64,000 bases of DNA from Woeseiaceae bacterium (GTDB lineage Bacteria > Pseudomonadota > Gammaproteobacteria > Steroidobacterales > Woeseiaceae). The position numbers were made by a program, and so were the translations under genes. The stretch spans positions 62,001-126,000 of the forward strand of contig JANQLK010000016.1 in NCBI GenBank assembly GCA_028280615.1, read 5' to 3'. Positions within the stretch are counted from its first letter, which is position 1; every line of letters starts with the position of its first letter. Under the pieces are notes generated by a model. It searched no databases and was not told where the DNA came from. It saw only the letters and a program-made list of their open reading frames with translations. This document shows, piece by piece, positions 1-9,925 of the stretch.

Positions 1-38
1 TTACCGATTCCGTTCGTGTCGTCAGATCGTGCAGACAT
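1..38 (-). CDS. 5' end of an unidentified gene downstream of glgB (partial)
   Basis: An ATG at 38-36 is followed by open codons to the left edge (MSARSDDTNGIG, then cut). A GGAG ribosome-binding site lies 6 nt upstream. The start is about 30 bp past the glgB stop on the same strand, so it is probably the next gene of the glycogen operon. Too little is visible to name it; a debranching enzyme or another alpha-glucan enzyme would fit the context, but that is only a guess. Confidence 0.5.
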   Translation of the reverse strand, partial: MSARSDDTNGIG

Positions 39-70
39 GTCTGTCTCCGAAGTCGCTTGTTCCCCGGGTG

Positions 71-2272
71 TTACCGGGCCCCAGCGGGTTTGAGGATCAG
101 GGTGGCCAGCGGCGGCAGCGTGAGCCGCATCGAGTATGGCCGGCCGAGATATTCTTCGTCGATCGCGGCAAGGTCACCGGGTCCGACGCCGCTGCCACCG
201 TATCGTTCGTCGTCCGTGTTGATGAGCACGTCGAAATCGCATTGTTCGGGCAGGCCGATGCGGTAGCCTTCGCGAACGACGGGCGTCATATTGCAGACAA
301 TGGCGACGTAGCCGCCGTGCAGGTCGCGGCGAATCCACGACAGCACGCTCAGGTCACGGTCTTCCCATGACAGCCATTCGAACCCGTCAGACTCGAAGTC
401 GAGCTCGTAAAGCGCCGGCGTCGCCGTGTACAGCGCGTTCAGGTCCCTGACGAGCGCCTGCATGCCCGAATGCGGGCCGTACTCGAGCAGATGCCAGTCG
501 AGCGACTGGTTGTGGTTCCACTCGTGCCGCTGGGCAATCTCGGAGCCCATGAACAGGAGCTTCTTACCCGGGTGCGCGAACATGCTGCCGAGATAGGCAC
601 GCAGGTTTGCGAACTGCCGCCACTCGTCGCCGGGCATTCGGCCGATCAGCGAGCGCTTGCCGTGCACGACCTCGTCGTGCGACAGCGGCAGCACGAAGTT
701 TTCGTTGAACGCGTACACGAGGCCGAAGGTCATCTTGTCGTGGTGATGACGACGGTGCACGGGATCCTCGGACATGTAGGCCAGCGTATCGTTCATCCAG
801 CCCATGTTCCATTTGAACGTGAATCCCAGGCCGCCCGAGTCCACGGGCCGCGATACGCCGGGCCAGGCCGTCGACTCCTCCGCGAAGGACGTCGCGCCGT
901 GCGCGTGCACCTCGGTGTTGAGACGTTTCAGGAATTCGACGGCCTCGAGGTTCTCATTACCGCCGAACTCGTTGGGGATCCACTGGCCGTCATCACGTGA
1001 GTAATCGAGGTACAGCATCGAGGCGACGGCATCGACGCGCAAACCGTCGATATGAAATTCGTCGATCCAGTACAGCGCGCTGCCGATCAGGTAGTTGACG
1101 ACCTCTCGCCGGCCGAAATTGAAGATCAGCGTTCCCCAGTCGGTATGAGCACCTTTACGTGGATCATCGTGCTCGTAGAGCGCCGTGCCGTCGAAGCGGC
1201 CGAGGCCGTGCTCGTCACGCGGGAAATGGGCCGGCACCCAGTCGACGATCACGTGCAGGCCCTCGGCATGGCAGCGATCGACGAAGTAGCGAAAATCGTC
1301 GGGCGTGCCGAACCTCGCGGTCGGTGCGAACAGGCCGATAGGCTGGTAGCCCCAGGAGCCGTCGAACGGATGCTCGCTGACCGGCAGGAGCTCCAGGTGT
1401 GTGAAGCCCATCTCGCGTACGTACGGGACGAGTTCGTCGGCCAGCTCGCGGTACGAGAGGTAGCTCGTGCCGTCGTCGGATACTTTGCGTCGCCACGACC
1501 CGAGGTGCACTTCGTAAATACTCACCGGCCCGGAGAGCTCCTTATCGGCGCTTCGGGCCTGCATCCATTTCTCGTCCCGCCAGGCGTAGCCCGAGTCGTA
1601 GACGATCGAAGCATTGTGCGGCGGCGGCTCGAAGTAGGTCCCGTAGGGATCGGCTTTGAGCGGCAGCAGCGTGCCGTGCCTGTCCGTGATTTCGTACTTG
1701 TACTTGGCGCCGTTGCCTAATCCCGGCACGAAAATGTCCCAGATGCCGTTCCCGGGATGGCGGCGCATCACGTGGCAGCGGCCGTCCCAGTGATTGAAGT
1801 CGCCGATGACGCTCACTCGCGTTGCGTTCGGCGCCCAGACGGCGAAGCGCACACCGTCCACACCCTGGTAGCTGCGCTTGTGGGCGCCGAGCTTCGAGTA
1901 GATCCGTTTGTCAGAGCCCTCGCCGAGCAGGTACAGGTCGAGTTCGCCGAGCGTGGAACCGAAACGATAGGGATCTTCCTCGGACCGTGTGTGGCCCTCG
2001 TGGTCGCTTATCCGGAACCGGTAGCGGCGCCTGCGTGGCGGCATTTCGGCGACGAACAGTCCGGCTTCGTGAACGCGCTCCATCGTCGCGACGGGGTTGC
2101 CGTCGCCATCGATGAGTTCGACCTGCCTCGCGCGCGGTTGAAAGGTCCGGATGAACCGTCCGTCCGCGGTACTGTGTGGACCCAGGATCGCGAACGGGTT
2201 GTCGTGTCTGCCGTTCGCGATGGCCGCGAATGCGTCCGCATTGCGCCGGCGGTCAGTCTGTACCGATGTCAT
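71..2272 (-). CDS. glgB: 1,4-alpha-glucan branching enzyme
   Basis: 733 aa, normal length for GlgB. It transfers alpha-1,4-glucan segments to make alpha-1,6 branches in glycogen, in the cytoplasm. Two N-terminal beta-sandwich (CBM48-type) regions are visible (around residues 25-110 and 135-230), the second with [20 protein letters not shown]13 barrel follows. Catalytic residues are recognisable: nucleophile D414 in [12 protein letters not shown], acid/base E465 in [15 protein letters not shown], and D533 in [10 protein letters not shown]. The start codon overlaps the 3' end of glgA by 20 bp, so the two are very probably translated from one mRNA running malQ-glgC-glgA-glgB. Identification is secure. 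Confidence 0.97.
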   Translation of the reverse strand: MTSVQTDRRRNADAFAAIANGRHDNPFAILGPHSTADGRFIRTFQPRARQVELIDGDGNPVATMERVHEAGLFVAEMPPRRRRYRFRISDHEGHTRSEEDPYRFGSTLGELDLYLLGEGSDKRIYSKLGAHKRSYQGVDGVRFAVWAPNATRVSVIGDFNHWDGRCHVMRRHPGNGIWDIFVPGLGNGAKYKYEITDRHGTLLPLKADPYGTYFEPPPHNASIVYDSGYAWRDEKWMQARSADKELSGPVSIYEVHLGSWRRKVSDDGTSYLSYRELADELVPYVREMGFTHLELLPVSEHPFDGSWGYQPIGLFAPTARFGTPDDFRYFVDRCHAEGLHVIVDWVPAHFPRDEHGLGRFDGTALYEHDDPRKGAHTDWGTLIFNFGRREVVNYLIGSALYWIDEFHIDGLRVDAVASMLYLDYSRDDGQWIPNEFGGNENLEAVEFLKRLNTEVHAHGATSFAEESTAWPGVSRPVDSGGLGFTFKWNMGWMNDTLAYMSEDPVHRRHHHDKMTFGLVYAFNENFVLPLSHDEVVHGKRSLIGRMPGDEWRQFANLRAYLGSMFAHPGKKLLFMGSEIAQRHEWNHNQSLDWHLLEYGPHSGMQALVRDLNALYTATPALYELDFESDGFEWLSWEDRDLSVLSWIRRDLHGGYVAIVCNMTPVVREGYRIGLPEQCDFDVLINTDDERYGGSGVGPGDLAAIDEEYLGRPYSMRLTLPPLATLILKPAGAR

Positions 2273-3812
2273 AGAGTTCCTTCACATAGCGACGAGCCGA
2301 CGCCGGCCAGTCGAATCGCACTGAACGCGCCGCGTCGCGCAGCGAGTGCCAGTACAACGGATCGTCGTGACGCGCCGCCAGTACCTGCGCGACGCGCCGG
2401 ACGAAACTCTCTGCCTGATCCCCGGGGGTCTTGCCCTCGAACACGAAGCCGTTTACGCCGTCGTCGATTGTATCGCGCAGCGCCCCCACGGCGTGAGCGA
2501 CGCAGGGTTGGCCGAAGCGCATGGCCTCGAGCTGTCCGAGCTCGCTGGGTGCGAAGCTCGAGGGTTTGAGGTGCAGGTCGCCGGCCGCGAAGACGGCTTC
2601 GGCCAGCGACGCCGAGTTGCCCGCGACATAGATGAGGTTCTCGTTCTCGCGGGCGATGTCGAGAAGCTCCTGCTCGTAGTTGGTGTCGCCCGTCCCGACC
2701 AGCACGAGCAGGCCGTTGCCGCCGAGATTGGCGAGGATGTCTTCGAGCGCCGTGCTCCCGGACAGCGTCGGCTCGAAAAACAGCCGCACCTTCTGGTGTA
2801 CGATGCGGCCGACGCTGGTGAGCACGTGCAGCGGCCGTCGCTTCGGCAGCGCCTCGAGACGTCGGAGCGCCAGCCTGTGAGCCGGGTGCGGCGTCGAGGC
2901 CTCAAAGCCTTCGATCGTCGTTTTCGTGAGCAGCACGAACGCCTGCCAGCCGAGCTTGACCTTGCCCGGGTCGCTGTAGTCGCAGCCGTTCAGGATGCCC
3001 GAGAGCCTGCCCGCGTCGCCGGCTTCTCGAAGCACGGTTTCGAGCCCCTCGCCACCGATGAAGCCGGCCTCCGAATCCGTTGGATTCTGGATTTCATCCG
3101 CGTACGAGGGCGAGAGCGCGTTGACCCGGTCACAGAGCCTGATCGCCGCCGCCATCGGGTTGAATACCTCCAACGCGCGCGGTTCAGAGACGCGTTCCGT
3201 GTCGACGCGGATCCACGGATACCAGGCCGCCAGGGACGAGGTGTCACCGACCATCGGCCGCTGTCCCTGGTGCGCAAGGTTGTGGATCGTGAACACGAAC
3301 GGGACCTCGAGCAGCCCGTCCAGACGCGGATCGAATTCGCGAAGCACCGCGAGCATGCCGGTGTGCCAGTCGTGCAGGTGCACGACATCCGGCCTCCGTT
3401 TGCGCCCGTTCAGAAAGACCGCGGCGGCAGCGCAGAAAAAAGCGAACTTGTCGGCATCGGCCGCGTATGGCGCGCCGCCGTCGTCATCGCCCACGTAGAT
3501 GCGGCCCGGTTCTCCGGGCGCGAAGCCCGCGTGATCGAGCACGATGTGCCTGACGCCGTCGGTGGCCCCGGGCACGGACCAGGCCGTCACGGTATGCGAG
3601 TCGTGCCGGAAACGAACCTCGAACTCGGCGCGCCGCTTGCGGCCCTTCGCCTCGTGCAAGCAGCCGTAGGAGGGCGTCAGTATCTGGGGCCGACAGCCGA
3701 GCCCGGCGAGCGCCTTCGAAAGCTCGCACACGACGTCGCCGACGCTGCCCACTTTACCCCCCTCGAGCGCGCCGTTCTCAGCCGCAACGAATACGATCTC
3801 CAGCTTGCTGAT
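2253..3812 (-). CDS. glgA: glycogen (ADP-glucose) synthase, divergent, non-standard start
   Basis: GT5-family glycogen synthase, about 519 aa if started at 3812. Family landmarks are [40 protein letters not shown] and SVGRIVHQK. The reading frame stays open upstream of GTG 3752 and encodes the conserved N-terminal strand and nucleotide loop (IVFVAAENG...[10 protein letters not shown]), so GTG 3752 is too late: it would remove the substrate-binding lysine. No ATG, GTG or TTG exists between the glgC stop (3830) and that motif. The best-placed codon is ATC at 3812-3810, 6 nt after GAGAGG; CTG at 3803 is the alternative. The usual FEPCGL catalytic motif reads FAPSEL. Function is inferred from family and operon context. 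Confidence 0.85.
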   Translation of the reverse strand: MSKLEIVFVAAENGALEGGKVGSVGDVVCELSKALAGLGCRPQILTPSYGCLHEAKGRKRRAEFEVRFRHDSHTVTAWSVPGATDGVRHIVLDHAGFAPGEPGRIYVGDDDGGAPYAADADKFAFFCAAAAVFLNGRKRRPDVVHLHDWHTGMLAVLREFDPRLDGLLEVPFVFTIHNLAHQGQRPMVGDTSSLAAWYPWIRVDTERVSEPRALEVFNPMAAAIRLCDRVNALSPSYADEIQNPTDSEAGFIGGEGLETVLREAGDAGRLSGILNGCDYSDPGKVKLGWQAFVLLTKTTIEGFEASTPHPAHRLALRRLEALPKRRPLHVLTSVGRIVHQKVRLFFEPTLSGSTALEDILANLGGNGLLVLVGTGDTNYEQELLDIARENENLIYVAGNSASLAEAVFAAGDLHLKPSSFAPSELGQLEAMRFGQPCVAHAVGALRDTIDDGVNGFVFEGKTPGDQAESFVRRVAQVLAARHDDPLYWHSLRDAARSVRFDWPASARRYVKELYDIGTD

Positions 3813-3829
3813 GGTGCGCCTCTCAACGA

Positions 3830-5113
3830 CTACCGCGTGAAGTGCAGCTGCTGGCCCAGCATGTCCGGCGTGACGAGCGTGATGCCCTTGCTCGATACGC
3901 GGAAGCCACGTTCACGGTCCGCGTCCTGATCGAGGCCGATCTCGGTGCCCGGCTCGATAACGGAGCCGCGGTCGATGATCGCCCGATTGATCTTGCAGCG
4001 CTCGCCGACGTCGACGTCGGGCAGAACAACGGAATCGGTCACCTGGCTGTAGGAATGAATCCGGCAACGCGAGAAGATCAGCGAGCCGCGAACACTGCCG
4101 CCCGAGATGACGCAGTCGCCCGATACCATCGACTGGATCGCCTCGCCGCGGCGATCATGCTCGTCGAACACGAACTTGGCCGGTGCCGACTGCCACTGGT
4201 AGGTCGTAATCGGCCACTGGCGGTCGTACATGTTGAGCTGCGGAGTGACCGAGACGAGTTCCATGTTCGCTTCCCAGAACGCATCGAGCGTACCGACGTC
4301 GCGCCAGTAGGCCTGCTCACCGGTCTTGGGATCCCGGTACGGATACGCGTATACGCGGTAGTCGCGGATGATGGACGGGATGACGTTCTTGCCGAAGTCG
4401 TGCTGGGTACCGGGCGTGTCGGCGTCCTTGATGACCTGTTCGTACAGGAACTCGGTATTGAACAGGTAGTTGCCCATCGAGGCCAGGCAGTAGCCGGGCT
4501 TGCCGGGGATTTCATTCGGCTCTTCGGGCTTCTCGTCGAAGCCGATGATGCGGCCGTTCTCGTCGGCGGTCATGACGCCGAGCTGGCCCGCGGCTTCCTC
4601 GACGGGCACTTCGATACAGCTGATCGTCATATCGGCATCGACTTCCGTGTGATGCGCGAGCAGGAGACCGTAGTCCATCTTGTAGATGTGGTCCCCGGCA
4701 AGGATCAGCACGTAGCTGGGCGCGTGCGTCCGAATGATGTCGAGATTCTGATACACGGCGTCGGCCGTGCCCCGATACCACTCGCCCCCGACCCGCTGCG
4801 ATGCGGGCAGGATCTCGACGAATTCGCGGTCGGTGTTCTGGAACCGGGTCCAGGCCTGCACGAGATGGCGGATCAGCGAATGCGCCTTGTACTGGGTCAG
4901 CACGCCAATGCGCCGGATGCCGGAATTGATGCAGTTCGACAACGGAAAGTCGATGATTCGGAACTTGCCGCCGAAGTGCAACGCCGGTTTCGCCCGCCAC
5001 GTGGTCAGTTCGTGCAGCCTGGAACCCTGGCCACCGGCCAGGATCAGGGCGACGGTGTCGCGGGTAAGGCGGCTGACGTAGCGTCCGTCGTCAACCTGTC
5101 TGGCGTCTGTCAT
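3830..5113 (-). CDS. glgC: glucose-1-phosphate adenylyltransferase
   Basis: 427 aa from the chosen start. It makes ADP-glucose from ATP and glucose-1-phosphate, the committed step of glycogen synthesis. The N-terminal nucleotidyltransferase domain carries [39 protein letters not shown] and [11 protein letters not shown]. The C-terminal third is a left-handed beta-helix ([20 protein letters not shown] and following repeats). ATG 5113 is preferred over an in-frame ATG at 5155 because GGGAG lies 7 nt upstream and the overlap with malQ shrinks to 23 bp. Fits the classical tetrameric, allosterically regulated bacterial GlgC. Confidence 0.96.
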   Translation of the reverse strand: MTDARQVDDGRYVSRLTRDTVALILAGGQGSRLHELTTWRAKPALHFGGKFRIIDFPLSNCINSGIRRIGVLTQYKAHSLIRHLVQAWTRFQNTDREFVEILPASQRVGGEWYRGTADAVYQNLDIIRTHAPSYVLILAGDHIYKMDYGLLLAHHTEVDADMTISCIEVPVEEAAGQLGVMTADENGRIIGFDEKPEEPNEIPGKPGYCLASMGNYLFNTEFLYEQVIKDADTPGTQHDFGKNVIPSIIRDYRVYAYPYRDPKTGEQAYWRDVGTLDAFWEANMELVSVTPQLNMYDRQWPITTYQWQSAPAKFVFDEHDRRGEAIQSMVSGDCVISGGSVRGSLIFSRCRIHSYSQVTDSVVLPDVDVGERCKINRAIIDRGSVIEPGTEIGLDQDADRERGFRVSSKGITLVTPDMLGQQLHFTR

Positions 5114-6656
5114 CGAGCATCTCCCGGCCGGAATCGCGAACGGCTTTCGCGACATTGTGGCAGAGTTCGCCGTTCAATTGCGTGACATCCGTCCGCCAGC
5201 GCCAATTGTTGCTCGATGTCCCCGGCGTGTTGATGCGCGCTTCGGAACCCAGGCCGAGGTAATCCTGCAGCGGTGCGATCGCAAGCCGGGCGTCCGTTGC
5301 GTAGGCAGCCTTGACGAGATCGAAGGCAATCGTTTCAGGCGACCCGCCCGTGATCTCGAGCGCCGCCTTCTGCGTCGCGGCGATTTCTTCGGCCGTGCGG
5401 ATATCGTTCGGGCTGCCGCGGAACCAGCCGAGCGTCGTGTCGTTGTCGTGCGTGCCGGTGTAGCAGACGCAGTTGTCGGGCACGTCGGCGAGTGAAAAGC
5501 CCTCGTCCGCGACGTCGAACTGCAGCACGACCATGCCCGGTACGCCGTGGGCATCGCGCAGCGCCGTGACTTCCGGCGTAATGACACCCAGATCCTCGGC
5601 AACGATCGGCAGCAGGCCCAGTGCGCTCTGCATTGCCTCGAAGATCTCGTCTCGCGGACCGGGTTCCCAGGAGCCCACACGCGCCGTTTCGGCGTCGGCC
5701 GGGATCGACCAATAGGACTCGAAACCCCTGAAATGGTCGATTCTGACGATGTCGGCGAGTTCGGCGGACGCGCGCATGCGCTCGATCCACCAGGCAAAGC
5801 CCGAGGCCCTGTGCTTGTCCCAGTCGTAAAGCGGATTGCCCCACAGTTGACCATCGTTGCTGAAGTAGTCGGGCGGCACGCCGGCGACGTGACTCGGCCG
5901 ACCGTCCTCGTCGAGCAGCAGGATGTCACGATTGGCCCATGCGTCCGCACTGTCCAGCGCGACGTAGATCGGCATGTCACCGAACAGGCGTATGCCGCCC
6001 TGGTTCGCATAGTCGCGCAGTTGCCGCCACTGGTCGAAGAACAGGAACTGGACGATCTTGATGGATTCGATGCGATCGGCGGCACGGGCCGCGACCTTCC
6101 CGAGCGCGGCCGGTTCGCGATGGACGTACGCGGGCGACCACTCCGGCCACGGGCGCTCGCCGTGATGTGACTTGAGGACCCGGAACAGCGCGTAATCATG
6201 CAGCCACCCGACGTCGTTGCGCTCGAGGAAAGCCTCGTAGGCGGCTGTGAGCCCGGCATCGGCTTGCGCGAGGAAACGGCTCGCGGCGCGTTTCAATAGC
6301 GCCGTCTTGCGCGGAATGAGTTCACCGTAGTCAACGTAATCCGCCGGTAGCCCGGAAAGCTCAGAGGCCTCGTCGCGACTCAGCAGGCCGCGGCCGATCA
6401 GGTCGTCGACGTCGATCAGCATCGGGTTACCCGCGAAGCTCGACAGCGGCTGGTACGGCGAGTCGCCGTAGGCCGTCGGGCCGAGCGGGAGGAACTGCCA
6501 CACGCAGAGGCCCATGTCGCGCATCGTGTCGACGAAGGAATACGCCTGCTGGCCAATCTCGCCGATGCCGTAGCGACCAGGCAACGACGTGATGTGCAGC
6601 GACACGCCGGCCTGGCGGGCCGGCGGCAGAACGTCTTCGTTGAAGTGCTGCTTCAT
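5091..6656 (-). CDS. malQ: 4-alpha-glucanotransferase (amylomaltase)
   Basis: 521 aa GH77 enzyme that disproportionates maltodextrins, linking glycogen breakdown products to glucose. Family motifs are [15 protein letters not shown] near the N-terminus, [13 protein letters not shown] (nucleophile Asp), [12 protein letters not shown] (acid/base Glu) and [11 protein letters not shown]. Start chosen at ATG 6656 (MKQHF), which has AACAGGA just upstream and matches family N-termini; an in-frame ATG at 6767 would add 37 low-complexity Arg-rich residues. The 3' end overlaps glgC. First enzyme gene of the leftward glycogen operon, 149 bp after hexR. Confidence 0.94.
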   Translation of the reverse strand: MKQHFNEDVLPPARQAGVSLHITSLPGRYGIGEIGQQAYSFVDTMRDMGLCVWQFLPLGPTAYGDSPYQPLSSFAGNPMLIDVDDLIGRGLLSRDEASELSGLPADYVDYGELIPRKTALLKRAASRFLAQADAGLTAAYEAFLERNDVGWLHDYALFRVLKSHHGERPWPEWSPAYVHREPAALGKVAARAADRIESIKIVQFLFFDQWRQLRDYANQGGIRLFGDMPIYVALDSADAWANRDILLLDEDGRPSHVAGVPPDYFSNDGQLWGNPLYDWDKHRASGFAWWIERMRASAELADIVRIDHFRGFESYWSIPADAETARVGSWEPGPRDEIFEAMQSALGLLPIVAEDLGVITPEVTALRDAHGVPGMVVLQFDVADEGFSLADVPDNCVCYTGTHDNDTTLGWFRGSPNDIRTAEEIAATQKAALEITGGSPETIAFDLVKAAYATDARLAIAPLQDYLGLGSEARINTPGTSSNNWRWRTDVTQLNGELCHNVAKAVRDSGREMLDDRRQTG

Positions 6657-6762
6657 GTCCTGTTGCCGCTGTCGGCCTCTCCCCGGCCGCGGACCCTGGG
6701 CCCGATTCATGTACCGCATCGACCGTCTTGTAGCACATCGCGGGCATGGCCGAGCGCTCATT

Positions 6763-6784
6763 CGCATCGGTGACGGATCCGGGC
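6763..6784. repeat. solo end of the CTAG-type dispersed repeat
   Basis: Matches 20 of 22 bases with the right arm of the 62971-63137 inverted-repeat element (core ATCGGTGACGGAT). It lies in the non-coding gap between hexR and malQ. No partner arm is visible nearby, so it may be a decayed or single-ended copy. By-eye alignment only. Confidence 0.45.
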
Positions 6785-6805
6785 GGGTACCCGAAGGAGG
6801 CGCAG

Positions 6806-7636
6806 TTATCGGCCGATGCGGTTCGCGATGGCTCGCTTGCTTGCCTCGAGCCGCTCGGACGCGGCGTCACCGAGCGCCAGGGCAAGTGAAACCTGCAGTG
6901 CATCGAGCAGCGCGAGTTGCGCCAGACGCGAGCTCATCGGTGTGTACACGCTCGTGTCCTCGGCGAGGCGACACTCGAGTACGGCCGTGGCCCGCCTCGC
7001 GAGCCCGGAATCCGGGTCGGTGACGGCGATAACGGCGGCACCGCGCTGCCGGGCGTGCTCCGCCGCGTCATTCAGGTCGTCCCAGGCGCCGCGCGCCGAG
7101 ACGAATACGAGCGCGTCCCCGGGTCCGACGATGGCGGCCAGCTGCAGGATGCCCGGCAGGTCGGTGACCGTCGACGCCGGGATGCCGAGTCTGAAGAACT
7201 TGTGACAGGCGTCGCCCGCGACATGACCGGATGCGCCCAGGCCCGCGAACACGATCTGCCGGGCATTGCCGAGGAGTTCGACGGCTGCGCGCATCGACTC
7301 GGCCGGCATCTCGGAACGGGTGTCGACGAGCGCCTGGATCGAGGCGTCAAGCACCTTGCTGACCACGTCCGCGATCGTGTCGTCGGGGCCGACGTCGCGG
7401 TGCACGAAGCCGGCCGGGCGGCTGACTTCCGCGGCAAGCCAGCGGCTCAGTTCCCGGAAACCGCTCAGGCCCAGACGTCGGGAAAAGCGTATGACCGTCG
7501 GCTCGCTCGCGCCGGCCGCCCTTGCCACGTCGGCCAGCGTCGCGGCCGAAGCCTGCCTGGGGTGCCCGAGCACCCAGTCGGCGACGCGACGCTCGGCGGA
7601 CGTAAACTCGGAGAGTTTGTTCTCGATGCGCTTCAT
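6806..7636 (-). CDS. hexR: RpiR-family transcriptional regulator, HexR type
   Basis: 276 aa. The N-terminal RpiR-type helix-turn-helix (SAERRVADWVL, then GASEPTVIRFSRRLGLSGF) is followed by a SIS sugar-phosphate domain (VFAGLGASGHVAGD, LVFVSARGAWDDLND). In proteobacteria HexR senses 2-keto-3-deoxy-6-phosphogluconate and represses zwf and edd. The position divergent from zwf-pgl-edd-glk and a TGTAGT...ACTACA dyad directly upstream fit that role and imply autoregulation. The start matches the family N-terminus, but no clear ribosome-binding site precedes it because the operator ends 3 nt from the ATG. Glycogen genes lie downstream on the same strand. Confidence 0.92.
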   Translation of the reverse strand: MKRIENKLSEFTSAERRVADWVLGHPRQASAATLADVARAAGASEPTVIRFSRRLGLSGFRELSRWLAAEVSRPAGFVHRDVGPDDTIADVVSKVLDASIQALVDTRSEMPAESMRAAVELLGNARQIVFAGLGASGHVAGDACHKFFRLGIPASTVTDLPGILQLAAIVGPGDALVFVSARGAWDDLNDAAEHARQRGAAVIAVTDPDSGLARRATAVLECRLAEDTSVYTPMSSRLAQLALLDALQVSLALALGDAASERLEASKRAIANRIGR

Positions 7637-7639
7637 GCT

Positions 7640-7654
7640 GTAGTAAAACTACAA
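7640..7654. promoter_or_regulatory. HexR operator, site 1
   Basis: A perfect 15-bp dyad, TGTAGTAAAACTACA (6-bp arms, 3-nt centre), lies 3 nt upstream of the hexR start codon. It resembles the known HexR consensus, TGTA(A/G)T-N3-ATTACA. Its position implies hexR autoregulation, and binding here could also affect the divergent zwf promoter. Confidence 0.8.
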
Positions 7655-7700
7655 CACATTCGTTACAGATGCAGTAATTTCATGTGCATTTTGTAAATCA

Positions 7701-7715
7701 AGTAGTAAAATTTCA
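7701..7715. promoter_or_regulatory. HexR operator, site 2, overlapping a candidate zwf -10
   Basis: AGTAGTAAAATTTCA matches site 1 at 12 of 15 positions. It contains TAAAAT (7706-7711), a plausible -10 for zwf with only a weak -35 (TGTGCA at 7683-7688). A repressor bound here would block polymerase. A further partial dyad, TTACAGATGCAGTAA, lies at 7664-7678. Promoter assignment is inference. Confidence 0.6.
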
Positions 7716-7738
7716 GAAATTCACCCCTCGGAGCAGGC

Positions 7739-9211
7739 ATGGCCAAACTGATTCCGGTCGATGAATTCGACCTGGTCATCTTCGGCGGCACGGGCGACCT
7801 TGCGATGCGCAAGCTCCTGCCCGCGCTCTATCATCGCGATCGCGACGGCCAGTTCACGGGCGACAGCCGGATCATCGCCGCGAGCCGACGCGATATCACG
7901 CGCGACGAGTATCTCGGCCGAGTCGAGACGGCGCTCAAGAACAGCCTCAAGGAAGGCGAGTTCGAGGACTCGCAATGGACCGCGTTTCGCGATCGTGTGC
8001 ACTACGTGCAGGCCGACGCCGGCAACCCGGAAGCGTGGAGTGGCCTGTCCTCGATGCTCGGTGAGCATCCGGGTCGCGACCGCGTGGCCTACCTCGCGAC
8101 CGCGCCGAGCCTGTTCGGGCCGATCGCGCGCGGTCTGAAGCAGAATGGTCTGGTAACGGCGACGAGCCGCATCGTTCTCGAGAAGCCGGTCGGCCAGGAC
8201 GAGGCGTCCGCGCGCGAAATCAACAATGCCGTCGGTCATTGTTTCGCCGAGGACCGGATTTTTCGCATCGACCATTACCTCGGCAAGGAGACCGTGCAGA
8301 ATCTCCTGGCGCTGCGTTTCGGCAATTCCCTGTTCGAACCGCTCTGGCGTCTCAATGCCGTCGACCACGTGCAGATTACGGTCGCCGAGGACCTGGGCGT
8401 AGGCGGGAGGATCGAATTCTACGACCGGATCGGCGCGCTGCGCGACATGGTGCAGAACCACATGCTGCAGCTGCTCTGCCTGGTTGCGATGGAGCCCCCC
8501 GCGAGCCTGCATCACGACGCCGTGCGCGACGAGAAGATCAAGGTGTTGCGCGCGCTTCGGCCGCTGACCGAGGCCAACGTCAAGACCAACTCGGTGCGAG
8601 GCCAGTACAACGCCGGGACCGTGAACGGCGAGCCGGCTGTGGGCTTCGACGAAGAACTCGGTGACGCGAAGAGCACGACCGAGACTTTCGTCGCGCTGAA
8701 GGTGGAGATCGACAACTGGCGCTGGTCGAACGTGCCGTTCTACCTGCGCACGGGCAAGCGTCTCAAGGACAAGCACTCGGAGATTGTCGTGCAATTCAAG
8801 GACGTGCCGCATTCGATATTTCCGCAGCAGAAATACGGCGTGCAGCCGAACCGGCTCACGATCCGGCTACAGCCCGACGAGGGCGTCCGGCTGTCGCTGA
8901 TGGCCAAGGAGCCAGGCCCGGGCGGATTCGATCTTCAGCCCGTATCGCTCAACCTGAGTTTCGAGGAGACGTTCGGCCTGCGTTATCCGGACGCGTACGA
9001 GCGCTTGCTGATGGAAGTACTGCGTGGCAACCCGGCGCTGTTCATGCGTCGCGACGAGGTCGAGTCGGCCTGGAAATGGATCGATACGATAATCGCCAGC
9101 TGGGAAGCCACCGAGCAGACGGTCGAGACCTACGTGGCGGGATCCTGGGGCCCCACTGCGTCGTCGCTGCTCATGGACAGGGATGGACGCGCATGGCGTC
9201 CGGACAACTGA
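7739..9211 (+). CDS. zwf: glucose-6-phosphate 1-dehydrogenase
   Basis: 490 aa, standard length. It oxidises glucose-6-phosphate to 6-phosphogluconolactone, reducing NAD(P). The Rossmann nucleotide loop is FGGTGDLAMRKLLPALY (GG instead of the commoner GA). The active-site signature is RIDHYLGKE, with EKPVGQD upstream of it. A GGAG ribosome-binding site precedes ATG 7739. First gene of zwf-pgl-edd-glk; only 12 bp separate it from pgl. The divergent HexR operators make control by KDPG likely. Confidence 0.97.
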   Translation: MAKLIPVDEFDLVIFGGTGDLAMRKLLPALYHRDRDGQFTGDSRIIAASRRDITRDEYLGRVETALKNSLKEGEFEDSQWTAFRDRVHYVQADAGNPEAWSGLSSMLGEHPGRDRVAYLATAPSLFGPIARGLKQNGLVTATSRIVLEKPVGQDEASAREINNAVGHCFAEDRIFRIDHYLGKETVQNLLALRFGNSLFEPLWRLNAVDHVQITVAEDLGVGGRIEFYDRIGALRDMVQNHMLQLLCLVAMEPPASLHHDAVRDEKIKVLRALRPLTEANVKTNSVRGQYNAGTVNGEPAVGFDEELGDAKSTTETFVALKVEIDNWRWSNVPFYLRTGKRLKDKHSEIVVQFKDVPHSIFPQQKYGVQPNRLTIRLQPDEGVRLSLMAKEPGPGGFDLQPVSLNLSFEETFGLRYPDAYERLLMEVLRGNPALFMRRDEVESAWKWIDTIIASWEATEQTVETYVAGSWGPTASSLLMDRDGRAWRPDN

Positions 9212-9223
9212 AAGGAATCTCCC

Positions 9224-9907
9224 ATGGAACTACTCGAATTCGAATCTCGCGACTCAGCGTCGCTGGCCGCCGCGAGCCGGCTTGCAGCCGCGCTGGCCCG
9301 ACGGCTCGATGCGCAGGACGAGGCGTCCCTCGTCGTGAGCGGGGGCACGACGCCAGCCGATTGCCTCAAGGCGCTGGCGAGCGCCGATCTCGACTGGTCG
9401 AGCGTACACGTCGTGTTGAGCGACGAGCGCTGGGTACCGCCTTCGAGCGACGACAGCAACGAGCGCATGGTCGGTGAAACCCTGCTCGTGGATCGCGCAG
9501 CCGGCGCGACGCTACTGCCCATGTACGCCGAAGACGTCGATATCGGGGAACGGGCGCAGCAGCTCGACGAGGCAATCCGCTCGCTGCCGTTTCCGTTCGC
9601 GGCGACGCTCCTCGGCATGGGCGCCGACGGTCACTTCGCGTCGCTGTTCCCCGATGCCGAGGGTCTGGCGGACGGCCTCGACCCCGATTCGAACGTGCTG
9701 AGCATCGCGGTCAGGACGGCCGCCAGCCCGCACCCGCGCCTGAGCCTCACGATGGCGGCGCTGTCGCGTGCCGACGAAGTGCTGCTGCTCGCGTTCGGAG
9801 AAGACAAGCGCAAGGTGCTCGACGAAGCCATGTCGTCGGGCGAACTGCCGGTTGCGCGGCTGTTACGCCAGAAGCGCGCGCCCGTGAGCGTCTACTGGGC
9901 CCCTTAA
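9224..9907 (+). CDS. pgl: 6-phosphogluconolactonase
   Basis: 227 aa, DevB/SOL type, hydrolysing 6-phosphogluconolactone to 6-phosphogluconate. Motifs: LVVSGGTTPADCLKAL (phosphate-binding loop) and LLGMGADGHFASLFP. AAAGGA precedes the ATG. It lies between zwf and edd in the order of the pathway, with gaps of 12 and 18 bp, so co-transcription is nearly certain. Confidence 0.95.
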   Translation: MELLEFESRDSASLAAASRLAAALARRLDAQDEASLVVSGGTTPADCLKALASADLDWSSVHVVLSDERWVPPSSDDSNERMVGETLLVDRAAGATLLPMYAEDVDIGERAQQLDEAIRSLPFPFAATLLGMGADGHFASLFPDAEGLADGLDPDSNVLSIAVRTAASPHPRLSLTMAALSRADEVLLLAFGEDKRKVLDEAMSSGELPVARLLRQKRAPVSVYWAP

Positions 9908-9925
9908 GCACGAGGATCCGCAAAC

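Noticed and set aside
2253-3752. GTG at 3752 as the glgA start
   Set aside because: It would delete the conserved first strand and the lysine of the ADP-glucose loop, both encoded in frame upstream.
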